Source of the DNA: Chalara sp. BL73
Taxonomy: Eukaryota; Ascomycota; Leotiomycetes; Helotiales
Direction: 5' to 3'
DNA: 64,000 nucleotides
NCBI GenBank assembly: GCA_918026815.1
Contig: CAKJVC010000088.1
Coordinates: 1,364,001-1,428,000 of the forward strand
The notes under the pieces are model-generated. The model was not told the DNA's origin. It did not search any database and was given only the letters and a program-made list of their open reading frames with translations. Positions within the stretch are counted from its first letter, which is position 1; the number at the start of each line of letters is the position of its first letter. Below are positions 13,092 through 24,977 of this stretch, piece after piece. Made by a program: the position numbers and the translations under genes.

Positions 13092-15159
13092 CTCAATCCA
13101 AGACACTTCATCTCTTTGCCTTTGCGATTCTCCCAACATGGACGACACTTATTGAACCTCATGCACATATATTCACGTTTCTGAATGAACGAAGAACATC
13201 GACGGATTCTTCTTACAATTTACGACATGCAGGATACAAGGCCCGCAGCAGCTACGTATTTCGTAAGGGTTATTTCCGTCATGACTATAATGTCCGGTTT
13301 CAGGGAATTCTTTTCGACCTTCAACATAGACCATACGGCAGCTTTATGACTTCACGCCTTCCACGGACGTTTAATGCTCAGTCCTCGCCGAAACGGCACT
13401 TTCATTACCACGGAACAATCTTCGATTCACGCGTATCACGAATGATCACTTCAAAATTTTCCTTTTATTCAGACATGGGGCGGCAGCACTGATATTTTAT
13501 GCAAGCATCCTGGCATTTGCATTACGTTTCATTCAAACACGGCGTCTTTTATTTCATTTCTCACTCATGTATTATGACAAGATATACCGACCAATTTTTA
13601 TCTCTCTCTCTCTCTCTAGCGCTAATACAACGCTATTATGGAACTTAAGTAGTAGTAGGAAATTATGGCCATCGCGCAGGATGGGAGATGGGATGATTCA
13701 GGGGAAGCAGAAAATTACGGGAAATGTACGATAGAATGGGTGCACGGTACACAACCAAAAGAAAGCCAAAATCAACGAAGATTAAAAGCACGAGCCTGCA
13801 ATGCCCCCTTTTTTTTCAGATCAGCCTGTACTCTTTTGAATCTCCGCCTGCCGTTTTGATACCGGGCCGCATGCTGACGGCCCTTCTCTCGACACGGGCT
13901 GCCGAGCTGAAGTGGTTGGCCCGAGGTTACGGCTGATTTTGTCGAGCATAATGAAGATTGCGAGATTACTGATTTTCAAAAATGGCTAAATGATGGCAGT
14001 GTTTTTATTGCGACAGGAATCTCTGACTTTACTCATTCGATGTCCTACCAAGCGGGGAGGAAGTTGAATGGGCGAAAAGGAGGCAGGCTCACAGTAAACA
14101 GGCTGAAAGGGCAACCCACTACTGATGTGCTCCCATGTACGAAAATCTCCTACGGAAGAAAGGCAGACGAGATCCGATGAACCAGCATCCCTCCGCCCCG
14201 GTACATTTTCTGTTCTGTTGAATCCACCTCACATCATTGCTACCTACTTTCAGAGAATACGACGGCAGCACGAGAGCGGTAAAGAGCGAGACAGATGGGT
14301 AGGGATAGATAACAGGGAAAGTGATTGGCTGAACCAAAAAGAAAGAATCGAGCAGGGATAAAACTTTTGTTGCAAGTAGCGGATTCGGATCACCTTTAAG
14401 CGGGACGCCGCAACCTTATCTTACAGGGCTTGGCAACGCAGAAGGTGGGGGCTGAAGGGTCGCTGGGATGGAGATGGGATGGGTGGCTACTGTACCAGAT
14501 GGCACGGATATGGGATTGTTGCACAAGCTTACTCACCAAGCAGAGGATCGTGATTGGAGAAATGAATTCCCGTGGCAGATTTGGATTTAACCAAAAAGCA
14601 CGATACTTCTGAGGTCTCGCTGACGTAACTTATCCATGCCTTCTGAAACGTAGCTTAACTTTATCAACTGTTCGCTAAGTACTTCTCTGGCTGCAAAATA
14701 TTTATGGCAAAACTCGAAAGAGGGTTGACCCAATCAAGAAGACAGGAATCATGAGTCCTGCAGGTTGATCCAATCCGATGTCGCTTAGGCTTGAGACTCA
14801 GGGTCCATCGACTATCAGACGAATTTGGCACACAGCCGGCATCTTCCCCTCTAGCCTCTTAATGAGCGCCTCGATCGGCACGCCCCATCACTTGCTGCTT
14901 CTAAAATACCACAAATATCACTTCCTAGGAGCCTCTCTTCATGCAATGATCGCTATAAAAGCGCATCTTATGTAAAGGAGGTCTTCATCGAACACTAAGT
15001 GCGCCAAAAGCACAGTTCGAAGTTGCGTCAATAACAGTGTATCATATTATTGCTGATTTCTTCAAATAAATATAGTAATGTCGTTACTCTTCATATCGAT
15101 AACTTTCATTCTTTTATACTCTATTTCATACATAGATAGGTATACCGTTCCCTTATAGA
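13092..15159. other. Intergenic region with a (TC)n microsatellite
   Basis: Contains the likely 3' UTR of the AT-hook gene, then about 1.5 kb with no supportable gene. A dinucleotide tract (tc)n lies near 13600-13617. Two overlapping short plus frames at 13665-13936 have no motif. The last few hundred bases are AT-rich and presumably hold the promoter of the rhodopsin-family gene at 15160. Confidence 0.5.
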
Positions 15160-16533
15160 ATGACAACATCGGAACTGCAGGGTTTAGCTCTTGCTATCAT
15201 TGTAATCTTCCCAACGTTGGCGCTGGCCACGGTGGTTTTACGAGTTTATAGTAGGCTGAGGTCCACGCTGTTGGGATGGGGTATGCGTTCTCTCACATAT
15301 GAAAGAAGACATGTGCTTACTAAGGTTTTGGACGATGGATTTATCATTGCGGCAATGGTAAGTGCCCCTGCCTTGAGTCATTATGTTTTCTTAGAATTAC
15401 TACTAGATAACCTCTCTTGGGGAGACATTCGTGTCATGGATGAGTATGTCGCCGAGCCTCGTGCAGTATTTCGACTGAGACAATCTAGACATCAAAACCA
15501 ACTTCATCGGGCTGCACCTAGTCGACATCCCGCAGAATCGTGATATCAAACTCGGCCTCCAAGTACACGTAACACTTTCACCAAATTTACGTGCGGCCCG
15601 CTAATACCAAGCCAGTACTCATTCGCTATGCAAGTCCTCTACAACCCTATCCTCTCCTTCGTCAAAATCTCCATCCTCATCTTCCTCTCCCGCCTCTGTC
15701 CTCAAAGTCCCACCATCAGATGCGCGATATGGTCGCTTCTCGCCCTCACAGTCGGGCTCCTGGTCGCCATCGGCAGCGCCATGGTTCTGCAATGCACCCC
15801 CATCTCCTCCATCTGGGACCCGAGCATCGACGGCAAATGCATTGCGCAAGGCGAGCTCTTCGTTGTCCAGGCCGTCAGCGCCATTGTCACTGATGTTCTT
15901 GTCCTCATGCTCCCGTTTTGGATCGTGACTGGTTTGGCCATGGAGCGGAGGGTGAAGGTTGCTGTCGTGGGGATATTTAGCTTGGGCTTTATGTATATAA
16001 CACTCGCTCGCTCTCCCTCGTGCTTCGAGTCACAGCTGATCGATCGGGATAGCGTAACACTTGCAGGCATCATCCGCCTCGCCCTCTTGATTCAAGGTCT
16101 CTATTTCTTGGACTCGCTGGGCCCAGACCCAACTTACAACATCGGCATCACCGTCTCAGCCATCCAAACAAACCTCGCCATCATCACCGCTTCCGCGCCA
16201 GCACTTAAGCCGCTATTCAGAAGCTGGTTTCCGTCAATCTCCCTGTCTGCTCACCGAAATCCGTATAATCGCCGTGCGGGGGCTCGAAAGAGATCGGTAA
16301 GTCAGGCAAGTAATGTGAGGATCAGGGTGCGAACTATGCATGATGACTTTTTGGCCGAGGGAATGGGTTTCGGGGTGGGTGAGAGGAGTGAAGAGAGTTC
16401 TGGGGATGGGGCGATATCTATAGAGGAAAGGTTGAAGAAAATGGATGTAATGGCGGATTGGGGAGCGGGTAGCAGGTCGAGATTGGATCGTTTGTCGGGG
16501 AACGGAGGGAGGAAGAATGGGAGTAGTGGGTGA
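15160..16533 (+). CDS. Rhodopsin-domain (PTH11-like) 7-TM integral membrane protein
   Basis: Five exons fit in phase: 15160..15357, 15407..15443, 15489..15562, 15616..15992 and 16053..16533, giving about 388 aa. An in-frame TGA at 15476 falls inside a 45-nt intron (GTATGT..CTAG), and a 60-nt intron at 15993-16052 restores the family-like LGFIVTLAGIIRLALL. Hydrophobic helices are clear: an N-terminal LALAIIVIFPTLALATVVLR, then NPILSFVKISILIFLSRL, WSLLALTVGLLVAIGSAMVL, and AVSAIVTDVLVLMLPFWIV. The WDP after ISSI and the conserved CxxG-like GKCIAQGE are typical of the fungal rhodopsin-like membrane family, whose members are mostly orphans that sometimes act as surface receptors. The C-terminal 120 residues are cytosolic and Ser/Arg/Gly-rich. 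Function cannot be assigned. The second and third exons are the least certain. Confidence 0.8.
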
Positions 16534-16812
16534 GGAGATTATGTCCGCCACGAGAACAGTCGTTGTAAATCTTTGCGTGCCTAATCGTTGAGTAGTTTTG
16601 TTGTCTTAAAACCCTGTATATCACACATTCTAGATGAGCTGGAAGGCTTCTCCATCTTGGTTTACATAACTGCTATCAAGCTTCCACGATAGACAGATAT
16701 CATCAAATGATGGCCATATAGGCGATGCAATATTTCGTCGCCAAGCAATCTAGTTTTAAGATCATGCAACTGGAATGAATGGTGAACAACCTTTGCGTCG
16801 CATAATTATACT

Positions 16813-18599
16813 CTACCTATCAATACTTTCATATAAATCCTTCTTAATACCCCACATCCTTTCCAACAAATCTCTCGCTCGATCAACGCTCGCCCGCTCA
16901 AACCTCTCGGCAATGTCCTTCTGGCTCTCTAGAAGCCTGTGTCTGATATCCATCCACGCCATAATCCTCCCATCCCTGCGACATTTCACATTAACCAACC
17001 TGCCTCCTCTCTTCCTCCACCTCCCCGCGATCATCACCCCCTCGATATCCCGCACATCGCTATGCCTCACCACCGCAACCAGCGGATCATACGCCGCCGC
17101 GCTCGCCATGCCTACGCTCCCCGCATCAAAAACCACCAGGTCCGCCGCCTTGCCAGCCTCGATGCTCCCCGTCACCGCACCCAGACCCAGCGCCCGCGCC
17201 CCGTTGATAGTCGCCGCGTTGAACGCTTCGAGCGTGCTGCCTCGTAGGTTCGAGGGATATTTCCCTTGCGCGATGAGGACCTGGTTGCTCTCCTGTCGCG
17301 CCATTTGGAGCGCGCACCGCGCTTGCGAGAGGATGCTTGCGCTGTTATTCGTGTGGCAGTCGATGCCGAGCGTGTGCCTGATTCCTGGGGTGAAGGCTAT
17401 TGGGTACCCCATCCCCATCTGGCATTCCGTTTCTGGGGTTGAGGATATGGGGGTTTGGGTCTCCGCTAGCTGATTTTGTGGTTAGTTTGCTGTATCATTT
17501 TTCGGTTTTTATATATTTTTTATTCTTGAGATCGGATGGTGTTAGCGGACACGTCGGAATGCTTACGATTTCCTTCTCCTTTTTGTTGAGACCTGTACAG
17601 TGAGATAGAACTAGATCAGAGTGTGCTTTTAGAAGACCGTAGTCATTGAGTAGTGATACAGTTGAGTGACCACCTAGTGACCATCTCCGTCAGCAAACAA
17701 GCTCGAAGCAAACATTTCGCATATTTGGGCAGTATCACGAAACGCACCCGCGATAGCCATCTTCGCAACATGGCTCGTAAACAACTTCGCCCCAGCTTTC
17801 TTCATCCTCTCAAACATTCCAAGAACAACCTCCTTAGGCAGAAAATAATAATCAAAGGCAAACCCTACCGAGACACGCCCATCACCGAAAGGCTGCTGCC
17901 CCGCTATGACTTCGATAAAGTGACTTTGGGCTTCAGGTATGATATCTTGCTCAGGCTGGCATGTTTTGATATCCCATCTCGAGAAATGGATTGGGTGAGA
18001 GGGAGCGAAGATGCAGCGGATGCCAGAATCGATAGTTGCTTCCAACGCCTGTTTACCTGGATTTCGATTAGTAAACTGATGTCGAGGAATCCTTTCTTGA
18101 AGGGTGGGGTATTTGGGGGAGATCACTGGGGAAAGGAGTAGGTACCATGTTCTACAGTTCGATTTCCGTGCGCGTGATCAAGCACCGTTGTTGTTCCGGC
18201 ATCTATGGACTCTAACGCACCGCTTAGCTGGCCCCAGTACATATCCTCTGGGGTATAGTTGTGACTTTGAAAATTCCCTATTTCGAGACAGAAAATTATT
18301 ATTTTATTTCCATGACGATTGTTTGTTCTTGACGTACCAGTGGGCATGTAATCGTAAAGCGTCTGATCAGCATGCCTCCCCTTTAGCTGACTCTGCCATA
18401 AGTGATGATGTGTATCAATGAAACCAGGGCAGATGATTTTGTTTGTACAATCGATCACTTCTGTATCTCCATTGATGGGTATGTCGTTTCCGATCTTCAA
18501 AATCTTGCCATCCTCGATTAGAATACTCGCATCCTTCAGCGGGACTATTCGGTCCTCTGAATCGTGGAAAAGTACAGTTCCTTCTTTCAGTAGCAGCAT
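16813..18599 (-). CDS. Amidohydrolase-superfamily enzyme (chlorohydrolase / MTA-SAH deaminase-like)
   Basis: Five exons fit in phase: 18599..18338, 18277..18146, 18056..17748, 17673..17567 and 17469..16813, encoding about 488 aa, typical for the subfamily. The metal-binding HxH lies in CPGFIDTHHHLWQS (His64/His66). Later motifs are GTTTVLDHAHGNRT, then HSTVSLLNDYGLL, LSHCTGLN, a SSTPETECQMGMG stretch and TLGIDCHTNN with the metal/base Asp. The C-terminus has the usual GSIEAGKAADLVVFD closing strand. These enzymes hydrolyse amino or halo groups on ring substrates. The fungal group includes cytosine deaminase-, guanine deaminase- and methylthioadenosine deaminase-like members, and the sequence does not say which substrate is used. 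There is no signal peptide, so it is probably cytosolic. It is convergent with the rhodopsin-family gene, 279 bp away. Confidence 0.92.
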
Positions 18600-20565
18600 G
18601 TTGTCTTCTCAGACCAGGCTTTGGGTTTAATCATCAATATATTTTGAAATGGAAAATTAGTGACTATTTGTGGCAGAGGAGGCTTTTCGATATCTAATAG
18701 AACAAAGAAAGCCATCACCATGACCAGCAGGATCAAAGCCTTCGCGCTCTTGGCTCTCGCAGTTGCACCCAGTCCGAGGCCGACAATATTCACGCTTAGA
18801 AATTCATCTGAAAGGTCCGCATAAATGAGAGGGTCTGTTCTACAGTATGTTGGTCTCGTGTTGCACATGTAGTACAAACTTCTCGCTTAGAAGTCAGGGG
18901 TTTCCCAATTCGCAGCAAAGGTAACACTTAGAAGCAAACGGCCCATACCAGCCCGCTTCTTTCAACGCCGGCAAATGGAGATTTATGTAGATCGTTCGGC
19001 ATATCGAAGTGGCACTTGCATGTTGAAACTTGATTTGCGTCAATGAGAAGATTCCATCGGCCACCGACATCCAGGAGTGAGAGTGATGACATGCAGGATC
19101 TTCTAGCTATGCCCTTCATATGGCCAATGTAATGAGTAATAGATGCTACATTAGTTCCGGAAGCATGCATAAGGCTCAGTTGAGAATATCATGAGGTATC
19201 CCCGTCATCTCGCGTTAAATCCGAGTTTCCTGCGGCTCCTGCACTAACCCCGGACTCCCGCATATTCGTTGTTTTTTCATCTTAGCAGTAGAGGCTGCGT
19301 TAAGCCGCAAAAGTAAATGTCAGGACAGCCTGTTCCACACCAGTTATCAGGACCGCGGCTTGTATAAGAGAGGAAGTAATGCATAAAATCTCGGTAATCT
19401 TCACTTGGATCAGGGGCCGGAGGCTTTAAATGGCTAGTGTGGGCCCATGGAGCTATCACCTGTTGATCTAAATTCTAGAGTCGTTGCAGCATTTTCTGGC
19501 AGTTTTTCATATCCGGTACAGTTGGATTCGGATGTTAAATTGTTGAAGCTAGACCTCTTTCGGTCCAGAGAACCGTCCAGTCCCTGTCCATGAAGTATCT
19601 CTGGCAGTAGCTAAGCCCCAAAAGCTCATTGAGTTAAGCCCACACAGTATGGATAATCAATCTAAACGTCTACAGGCTTTCGTTTAAGAAAAGAAAAGAA
19701 AATCATTGGGTAGTCCTTGTTGCAGTAGGCACGCCATCAGGTCAAAGCGGGAGTTGGAGTTAGGCCATCTGACTTCCTGAATGTGAGTGCCAGCGTTTGC
19801 GATCATAAAATGGTGATTTTCAAGTCTATGATGGAGAATACGACTAGGAATAGATTAATATGAGGGTATTTATCAGTGCTCTTAGTTTATTACTAGAAAA
19901 TGCCGGCTTACTTTGCTAGGGGGGCGTGAGAATTTCTCGCCCTGTACCCTCGCCATGCTCCAATCGAAATACGAATAGAATTTTAATCCTAGGCCGGTTC
20001 ATTTATGGATGGGGCATTCTTTTGCTTTCACTTGTGGTAATGTCCATACCGAAATAGTTCGATGCAAGTCACACAGGATTGATAGGCTATTCAAAGTAGG
20101 AAGAAATATATGCATCACTTGATGAAGGACGTGCAGAAATATCTCAAGAGGTCGATAAAAGGTAGCAGCCGAACCGGCGAAACCGGACAGTCTAAATCAG
20201 CGAATGGATATCCATGTCACATGACGGGATCCAAGATCACGAAATCAAGAGGTAAAGCCCAAGGGTTAAGAAAAGCAGATCAGTAAATCTGTAGATAAAA
20301 GATAATACAGACTGTAGAATGTGGGGAAAGGCACTAGGTCAAAATGTGTCAAAGGGAACATGTACCCGGTACAATGAATGAGGTCCTTAAAGTCAGTGTA
20401 ATGACAAAGAACCCCTGCTGGCAATGCAAACCATTGCATTATCGCTTACTGTACAGGTCGAAACGAACCTCCCACACCTTATGAACTCCTTTTCACTCAA
20501 GTCCATACCTGAAACTCCGCGCACACCTAACATGGTAGTCCGTATACTAGCGTGGAATTCACAAC
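18600..20565. other. Intergenic region, no gene seen
   Basis: About 2 kb between two minus-strand genes. Only short open frames occur, the longest near 18587-18877 and 18928-19170 (minus). They lack motifs and have no plausible partners through introns. The first few hundred bases should hold the promoter of the amidohydrolase gene and the last few hundred the 3' UTR of CAF1. Purine-rich AAGAAAAGAAAAG occurs at 19687-19700. Confidence 0.5.
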
Positions 20566-22087
20566 CTATTTACTGGTGAAATTGAACGCTGAGAAATTTC
20601 CCATTTGACCACCTCCCGGTGTCTGTGGCCCATGTCCTCCGCTGCTGTTGTGTCCTGGCGTGCTTACAAGTCCTGCGTTTCTGGCATCCGGTGTACTAGG
20701 CGTACCATTTCCATAGGAATTGCCATTCTGGCTAGGAGTATTTGTGTTATCTGAAAGCTGCTGGTGGTAATGCTGAGGAGTACTCTGTGTTGGATTCGAC
20801 TCAGGTAATCCGAGGCCCCATACTTTTCCAACCATCTCCTCGGGTATCTCGCCATTAAAAACCTTTTCCTTTATTTTGAAGAATGCTTTTCCGGTGACCA
20901 TGGCGTCCGAGCCAGCCGTATGTGCAACTCCTTGTCGCTTTACTTTCAGGATCTCGACCAAATTTTCTAGGGATGCTTTTTGGTCGAATTTAGAAAATAG
21001 TTCGGTGGTACTTGGATCTAAGGGAGTGAGTTGCCCCATGTTGTGTTGTTTAATAGCGTGCTTCATGAGATATTTGATATCGTAGACCGTTGGAAAATAC
21101 AACTTCATACGCGCATCAAAGCGTCTCTCATCATCGGGCATAGCTTCACAGTTTAATAGCTTCGTGATATATCCGAAATCATAACCACCATGAAAGGATA
21201 TCCATCTTACATCCTCCTCGCAAACAAGGCCAGAATCCATGAGAAGAGCTGCGAAATCGTTGGGTTCTATTCCATCTTGTTGAAGCTTTCCTATTTCCAC
21301 TCCTGCTATCCGCAAGGTTTCCAGAGATGCCTCTGAGTACATGTCATCATCTATTGAAAATTTGAAGTTGAATTGCCACGTGGAAGGCAATTGCACTATT
21401 CCGTTTCCATGATTTCGTAAGCCCAGTTGCTGCAATTCTTCGGCTGGCATAGATGTCGGCGTCTCCCCATTTTCATTGAACAAGGTAATGCCGAGCTGGA
21501 TGATTTTCAACAAATCAACATTGATGCGCAAAGTCTGGTAGTGATAGTCACTTTTCCCTCTGAATTGCCCCATGGGACGAGCAACTATTCCTGGAAACTC
21601 GGTATCCTAGATCGATGCTGTTAGCCCTTGTTTCTGGAAAAACCAACCACGAATATCTCACCATAGCGATATACGGAAACCGATCCACAAGATGTCTAAT
21701 TAAAGCCATATTTTCTCCTAAAGTCGATTTCCACACATCTCGTATCCTTCCTTTTGCGGGCAGTCTTGAACCCGAGTCGCCAATGCCATTATGTCCATGC
21801 GACTGCCCACCATTTGCATACGCTAGTTGTGCTGCTTGACTGGCAAGACCTGTGCCTCCTGGCATACCTAGACTAGAGCTATTGAAGCCACCGGACATGC
21901 TTAACGCGTTCCCGCTCATTGCAAAGGGGTTGTTCATCGAGTTCGCGTTCATGAAACCAGGATTTGGGCCACCCAAGGACGGCGGAGGAAGGCCAGGAGT
22001 ATGCGATTGCGAGTGGGTTGGGTACTGCTGGTAATGAGGTGGGATACTGGGCGCGCCGCCAAAGCGCTGCTGGTGCGAAGGAGCCAT
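20566..22087 (-). CDS. CCR4-NOT deadenylase subunit CAF1/POP2
   Basis: Two exons, 22087..21662 and 21606..20566, are separated by a 55-nt intron and encode about 488 aa. The first 115 residues are Gly/Pro/Gln/Met-rich and low complexity. The DEDD nuclease domain follows, with the first motif DTEFPGIV starting exactly at exon 2 (Asp143, Glu145), then WISFHGGYDFGYITKLL, and AHTAGSDAMVTGKAFF near the end. All DEDD acids are present, unlike budding-yeast Pop2, so the enzyme should be active. It removes poly(A) tails from mRNA within CCR4-NOT in the cytoplasm. The C-terminal 80 residues are Ser/Asn/Gly-rich and disordered. It is transcribed divergently from the NDUFB3 gene, 0.56 kb away. Confidence 0.96.
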
Positions 22088-22426
22088 ATCAATTCTCTCT
22101 TGCTATGTTGATCCCATACAGCGTGCGTCGAAGAGGCTGGGTTCGGTCTTGAAGGATTCTTAGTGAAGTTAGCTATCTGCAACTGCAGCACATAGAGCCA
22201 CATGGCTATTTGGCTCGGATCTGGCCAGGAGATCTCGCATCATCCCAATCTCACATACCAGGAGGTGCTGGTTCGATGATGGTGTGCAGCTTCATCGGCA
22301 CAGCCTGAGGCACGATCAGAAAAGCGGTACTTGTTGTATGCGTGGTATGATACTGCAGTGTGATTTCGGGGTAGTAAATAGCAATTTACTGTTGTTACTG
22401 GCGTGCGTGAACGGCTGTTGAGGTTC

Positions 22427-22600
22427 TCACTTGCGATCCTTAGTTGAAGGTTCCATATCGCGAGGCGGCTCTTTGGTCTTGGCGGATCGCTTAGGCGCTA
22501 AATTCGAGCTTGGCTGTGACGAGGGACCTGTCGTCAACCACGTCGAGACAATACCGAGGGAGCACATCACTTGCAGGAGATTTTGAAGTGGAAGATGCAT
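22427..22600 (-). CDS. Small hypothetical ORF in the CAF1/NDUFB3 divergent promoter
   Basis: An ATG at 22600 opens 57 codons with a hydrophobic segment (LLQVMCSLGIVSTWLTT) followed by a Ser/Lys/Pro-rich tail. A good donor AAGTGAG overlaps the last codons, so the protein might continue into a second exon further left. The attractive candidate exon near 22320-22260 is not phase-compatible with the best acceptor. It could be a small single-pass membrane protein or chance. I do not recognise it. Confidence 0.25.
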   Translation of the reverse strand: MHLPLQNLLQVMCSLGIVSTWLTTGPSSQPSSNLAPKRSAKTKEPPRDMEPSTKDRK

Positions 22601-22644
22601 TTCACAAGGTATTATTCTTTTGGATCTGCGATGCACAGTGACCA

Positions 22645-22989
22645 ATGGCTAACGCGGCGCTTCATAGCACTCTACGGCAGGCGCAACGCCAAAACCTCAC
22701 CGGATTTGATCCTAAAGCTTTCGTAGCTGCCGCTGGACAGCCTGCAAATGATCCATGGGCAAGAAGGTGAGATAAATCTTGTACTCATGCTGAGCGGAAA
22801 TTGACCCGAGGGTTCAGGGAGGCGTGGCGATACACTGGACTGTTTTCTCGAGCAAATCGTTTCAAGGGAAGCTTCCCTGGACTGGGCATTGCCACGGTGG
22901 CATTTGCAGGTTATTGCGGTTACGAATATTTCTTCCTTAATGACAGTCATGGACATGCGGATGGAGGCCATGGGAATGGACATCACTAG
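22645..22989 (+). CDS. NADH:ubiquinone oxidoreductase B12-type subunit (NDUFB3 family)
   Basis: Two exons, 22645..22766 and 22818..22989, with a 51-nt intron. The joined product is about 97 aa. The junction restores the family signature NDPWARREAWRYTG, followed by a conserved basic stretch and a single hydrophobic helix (PGLGIATVAFAGYCGYEYFF), ending in a His/Gly-rich tail. This is an accessory single-pass subunit of the complex I membrane arm in the mitochondrial inner membrane. An alternative acceptor at 22794 was rejected because it shifts the frame. It probably shares a promoter region with the divergent CAF1 gene. Confidence 0.92.
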
Positions 22990-24970
22990 GCGATAAAGGA
23001 ATTTAAGACGAGGATGTACATATAAAACGGAATCGAGCATGTATGCCCCTTGAATCTTTGGTAGAGGTGATATTTTGAGAGAATAGGCACTTAGTTGACG
23101 AGCTCGGAACGTGCCAGGATGCTGAAATGTTGTTCAATGTTCAGCTTCTTTGGTATGTTTGATGCCTTTATCTACTATACTGGAAGTATGAGATCCAAGA
23201 GAGATCTAAGAGAGATCCAAGAGAGATCCAAGAGCAAGTTGAGCTGCCGCTCATCTTTAGCCTTAGTAGCTCTGAAAGTACGCGTTTGCTAGATTGTGCA
23301 CCGTCATATGAGAGCAGCGATTCTCGCTTTCTATTTTCTTCAGATACAATTTTAATCAAGCTAGAGTTCGTCAACCAGTCCAGTTGCATACTTGCGTTGG
23401 TATAGCCGCTGCCTTTCGCACAGCTATTTATGTTAAAAGGGGCTATCTTTAAGATCCTTAAAGCATCACCAGATACTCCTCTTTTTCCCGTATCTGGAGG
23501 CATGTCCTTCGACGTGGAGTCATTTATGGTACGAAAAAATGTTACGACTCACGTTAAGATAGCAGATAAAAGGTATCAACAGGCACTGCATCGGCATCCT
23601 GGATCAAAAATTGGGATTGCCTGTTATTCTGATTCACGAAATTTATCGCTGTTCGGGTTACTGTATTTTCCTATCCTTAGCCTTGAAAATGTGGCGGCTC
23701 TAGACCTTCTCAAGTCCACCAGTAAGAACCTTGGCAAAAGCACTTCTTGTTCTAGCCACAACAGTAAGGTCATTACTAACTACATTAGCTGAGTATCGTC
23801 ACCAGAACTTTGTAATAGAGGTTTGGTCGTCAGTCTCTATGTGGTGACAACACGCCCCCGGATCAAACGTCCAAGCTTTGTTTAGCATCTGTTTAGCATC
23901 CCTATGCTTGAGCATCAGCCTATGTCTACAGGTCAATCCAGCAGTACTTATCAACAAACTCTTAATAAAATTTTAACGAACCATCACACTGATGCTCTAA
24001 AGCCCACCAAGTTGCAGCTATATCTACCTCTATTCCGGCCTCATCGGACTACCAATCTGCACATCTCGATACCTGTTCTCTTCACCCACTGATCGAAACA
24101 TGTCCAAAGGGTAACGTGTGGTACATTGGTGATGACGGGTTATTTCCCTCCCTAGAGCAACTCCAGCAGTGGTAAAAGAAATTTATGAATCTATATGTTC
24201 GCAACAGGAAAGACTCAGCCTCCACGGCCGATACTGTCAGACGAAAATCTGAAGCCATTTTACTCTCAGAGGCTTTTCACAAAGCTCGCCAGATCCTCTT
24301 CATACCGTTATGGGAGGTGAGTAGATTTGGTGTGCTCAATCTTCTTTTTTCATACATAACTCACCAAAGTGGATAGTTGAGGTCATTGTTTCGCATCTTG
24401 TTCCTTTAATATCGATGATCGCTAACAATGTCGTTATATAGTACGTGACATTAACAGCACGTTTCTTGTATAAGTCAGCTTAGCTCGGGCTTTACTAAAA
24501 AATATGCCTGGAATATCCAATGAATTTTTTACTCTGAAAGAAAACTACTGATAATGCATTCCTTGCAGTGCTGGTGGCGAAAGATGGTTTTCTGGATGCT
24601 TTGTCTGGACACATGCCTCCTTTCCTGTATTTAGATCTTGAGGTAAGCAGAGGCTGGGGTGTGATATCTCCTGCACTTTCCACTTCTCTTATTAATCATT
24701 GTCGTCATCAAGTATCTGTCAATAATTTCACAACAGAATCCTCAACAACATTGAACATAAACTATGTCGGCCGCTAATTGTGCCCATGTAGGTCACCTGG
24801 TTGTTAGCATTTACCAAAATTGGTCATGGTCGAAATTAGTGGATTAGTTTTGCTATCGTTTGGGATCTATGAAGGACATAGATATGATCGTGTTATTGGT
24901 ACAGATGGAGCCTTTTTGGGGATCTAGATTTCAAAGCGGATCAACGCATCCTACTGCTCTAAGATTCTCT
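22990..24970. other. AT-rich gene-poor region, probably decayed
   Basis: No intact gene is seen. The region carries an 11-bp tandem repeat at 23191-23234. Scattered short frames near 23430-23792 and 24185-24376 (plus) read partly like protein but do not connect. It leads into the kinase relic that begins near 24978. Base composition and the density of stops in all frames fit decayed coding or transposon DNA better than a regulatory spacer, but I see no terminal repeats. Confidence 0.4.
23191..23234. repeat. 11-bp tandem repeat, four copies
   Basis: Four consecutive units of AGATCCAAGAG, the second with one C-to-T change (AGATCTAAGAG), then a partial unit. It lies outside any called gene. No function is evident; it could serve as a variable-number marker. 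Confidence 0.9.
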
Positions 24971-24977
24971 ATGTTGT

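Noticed and set aside
15476..15478. In-frame TGA in the rhodopsin-family gene that first looked like a nonsense mutation
   Set aside because: A 45-nt intron 15444-15488 with a canonical GTATGT donor and CTAG acceptor removes it and keeps phase, giving a protein that reads continuously.
15993..16066. 74-nt intron in the rhodopsin-family gene ending at TTGCAG 16066
   Set aside because: It shifts the frame. The acceptor at 16052 (60-nt intron) keeps phase and restores a normal membrane helix.
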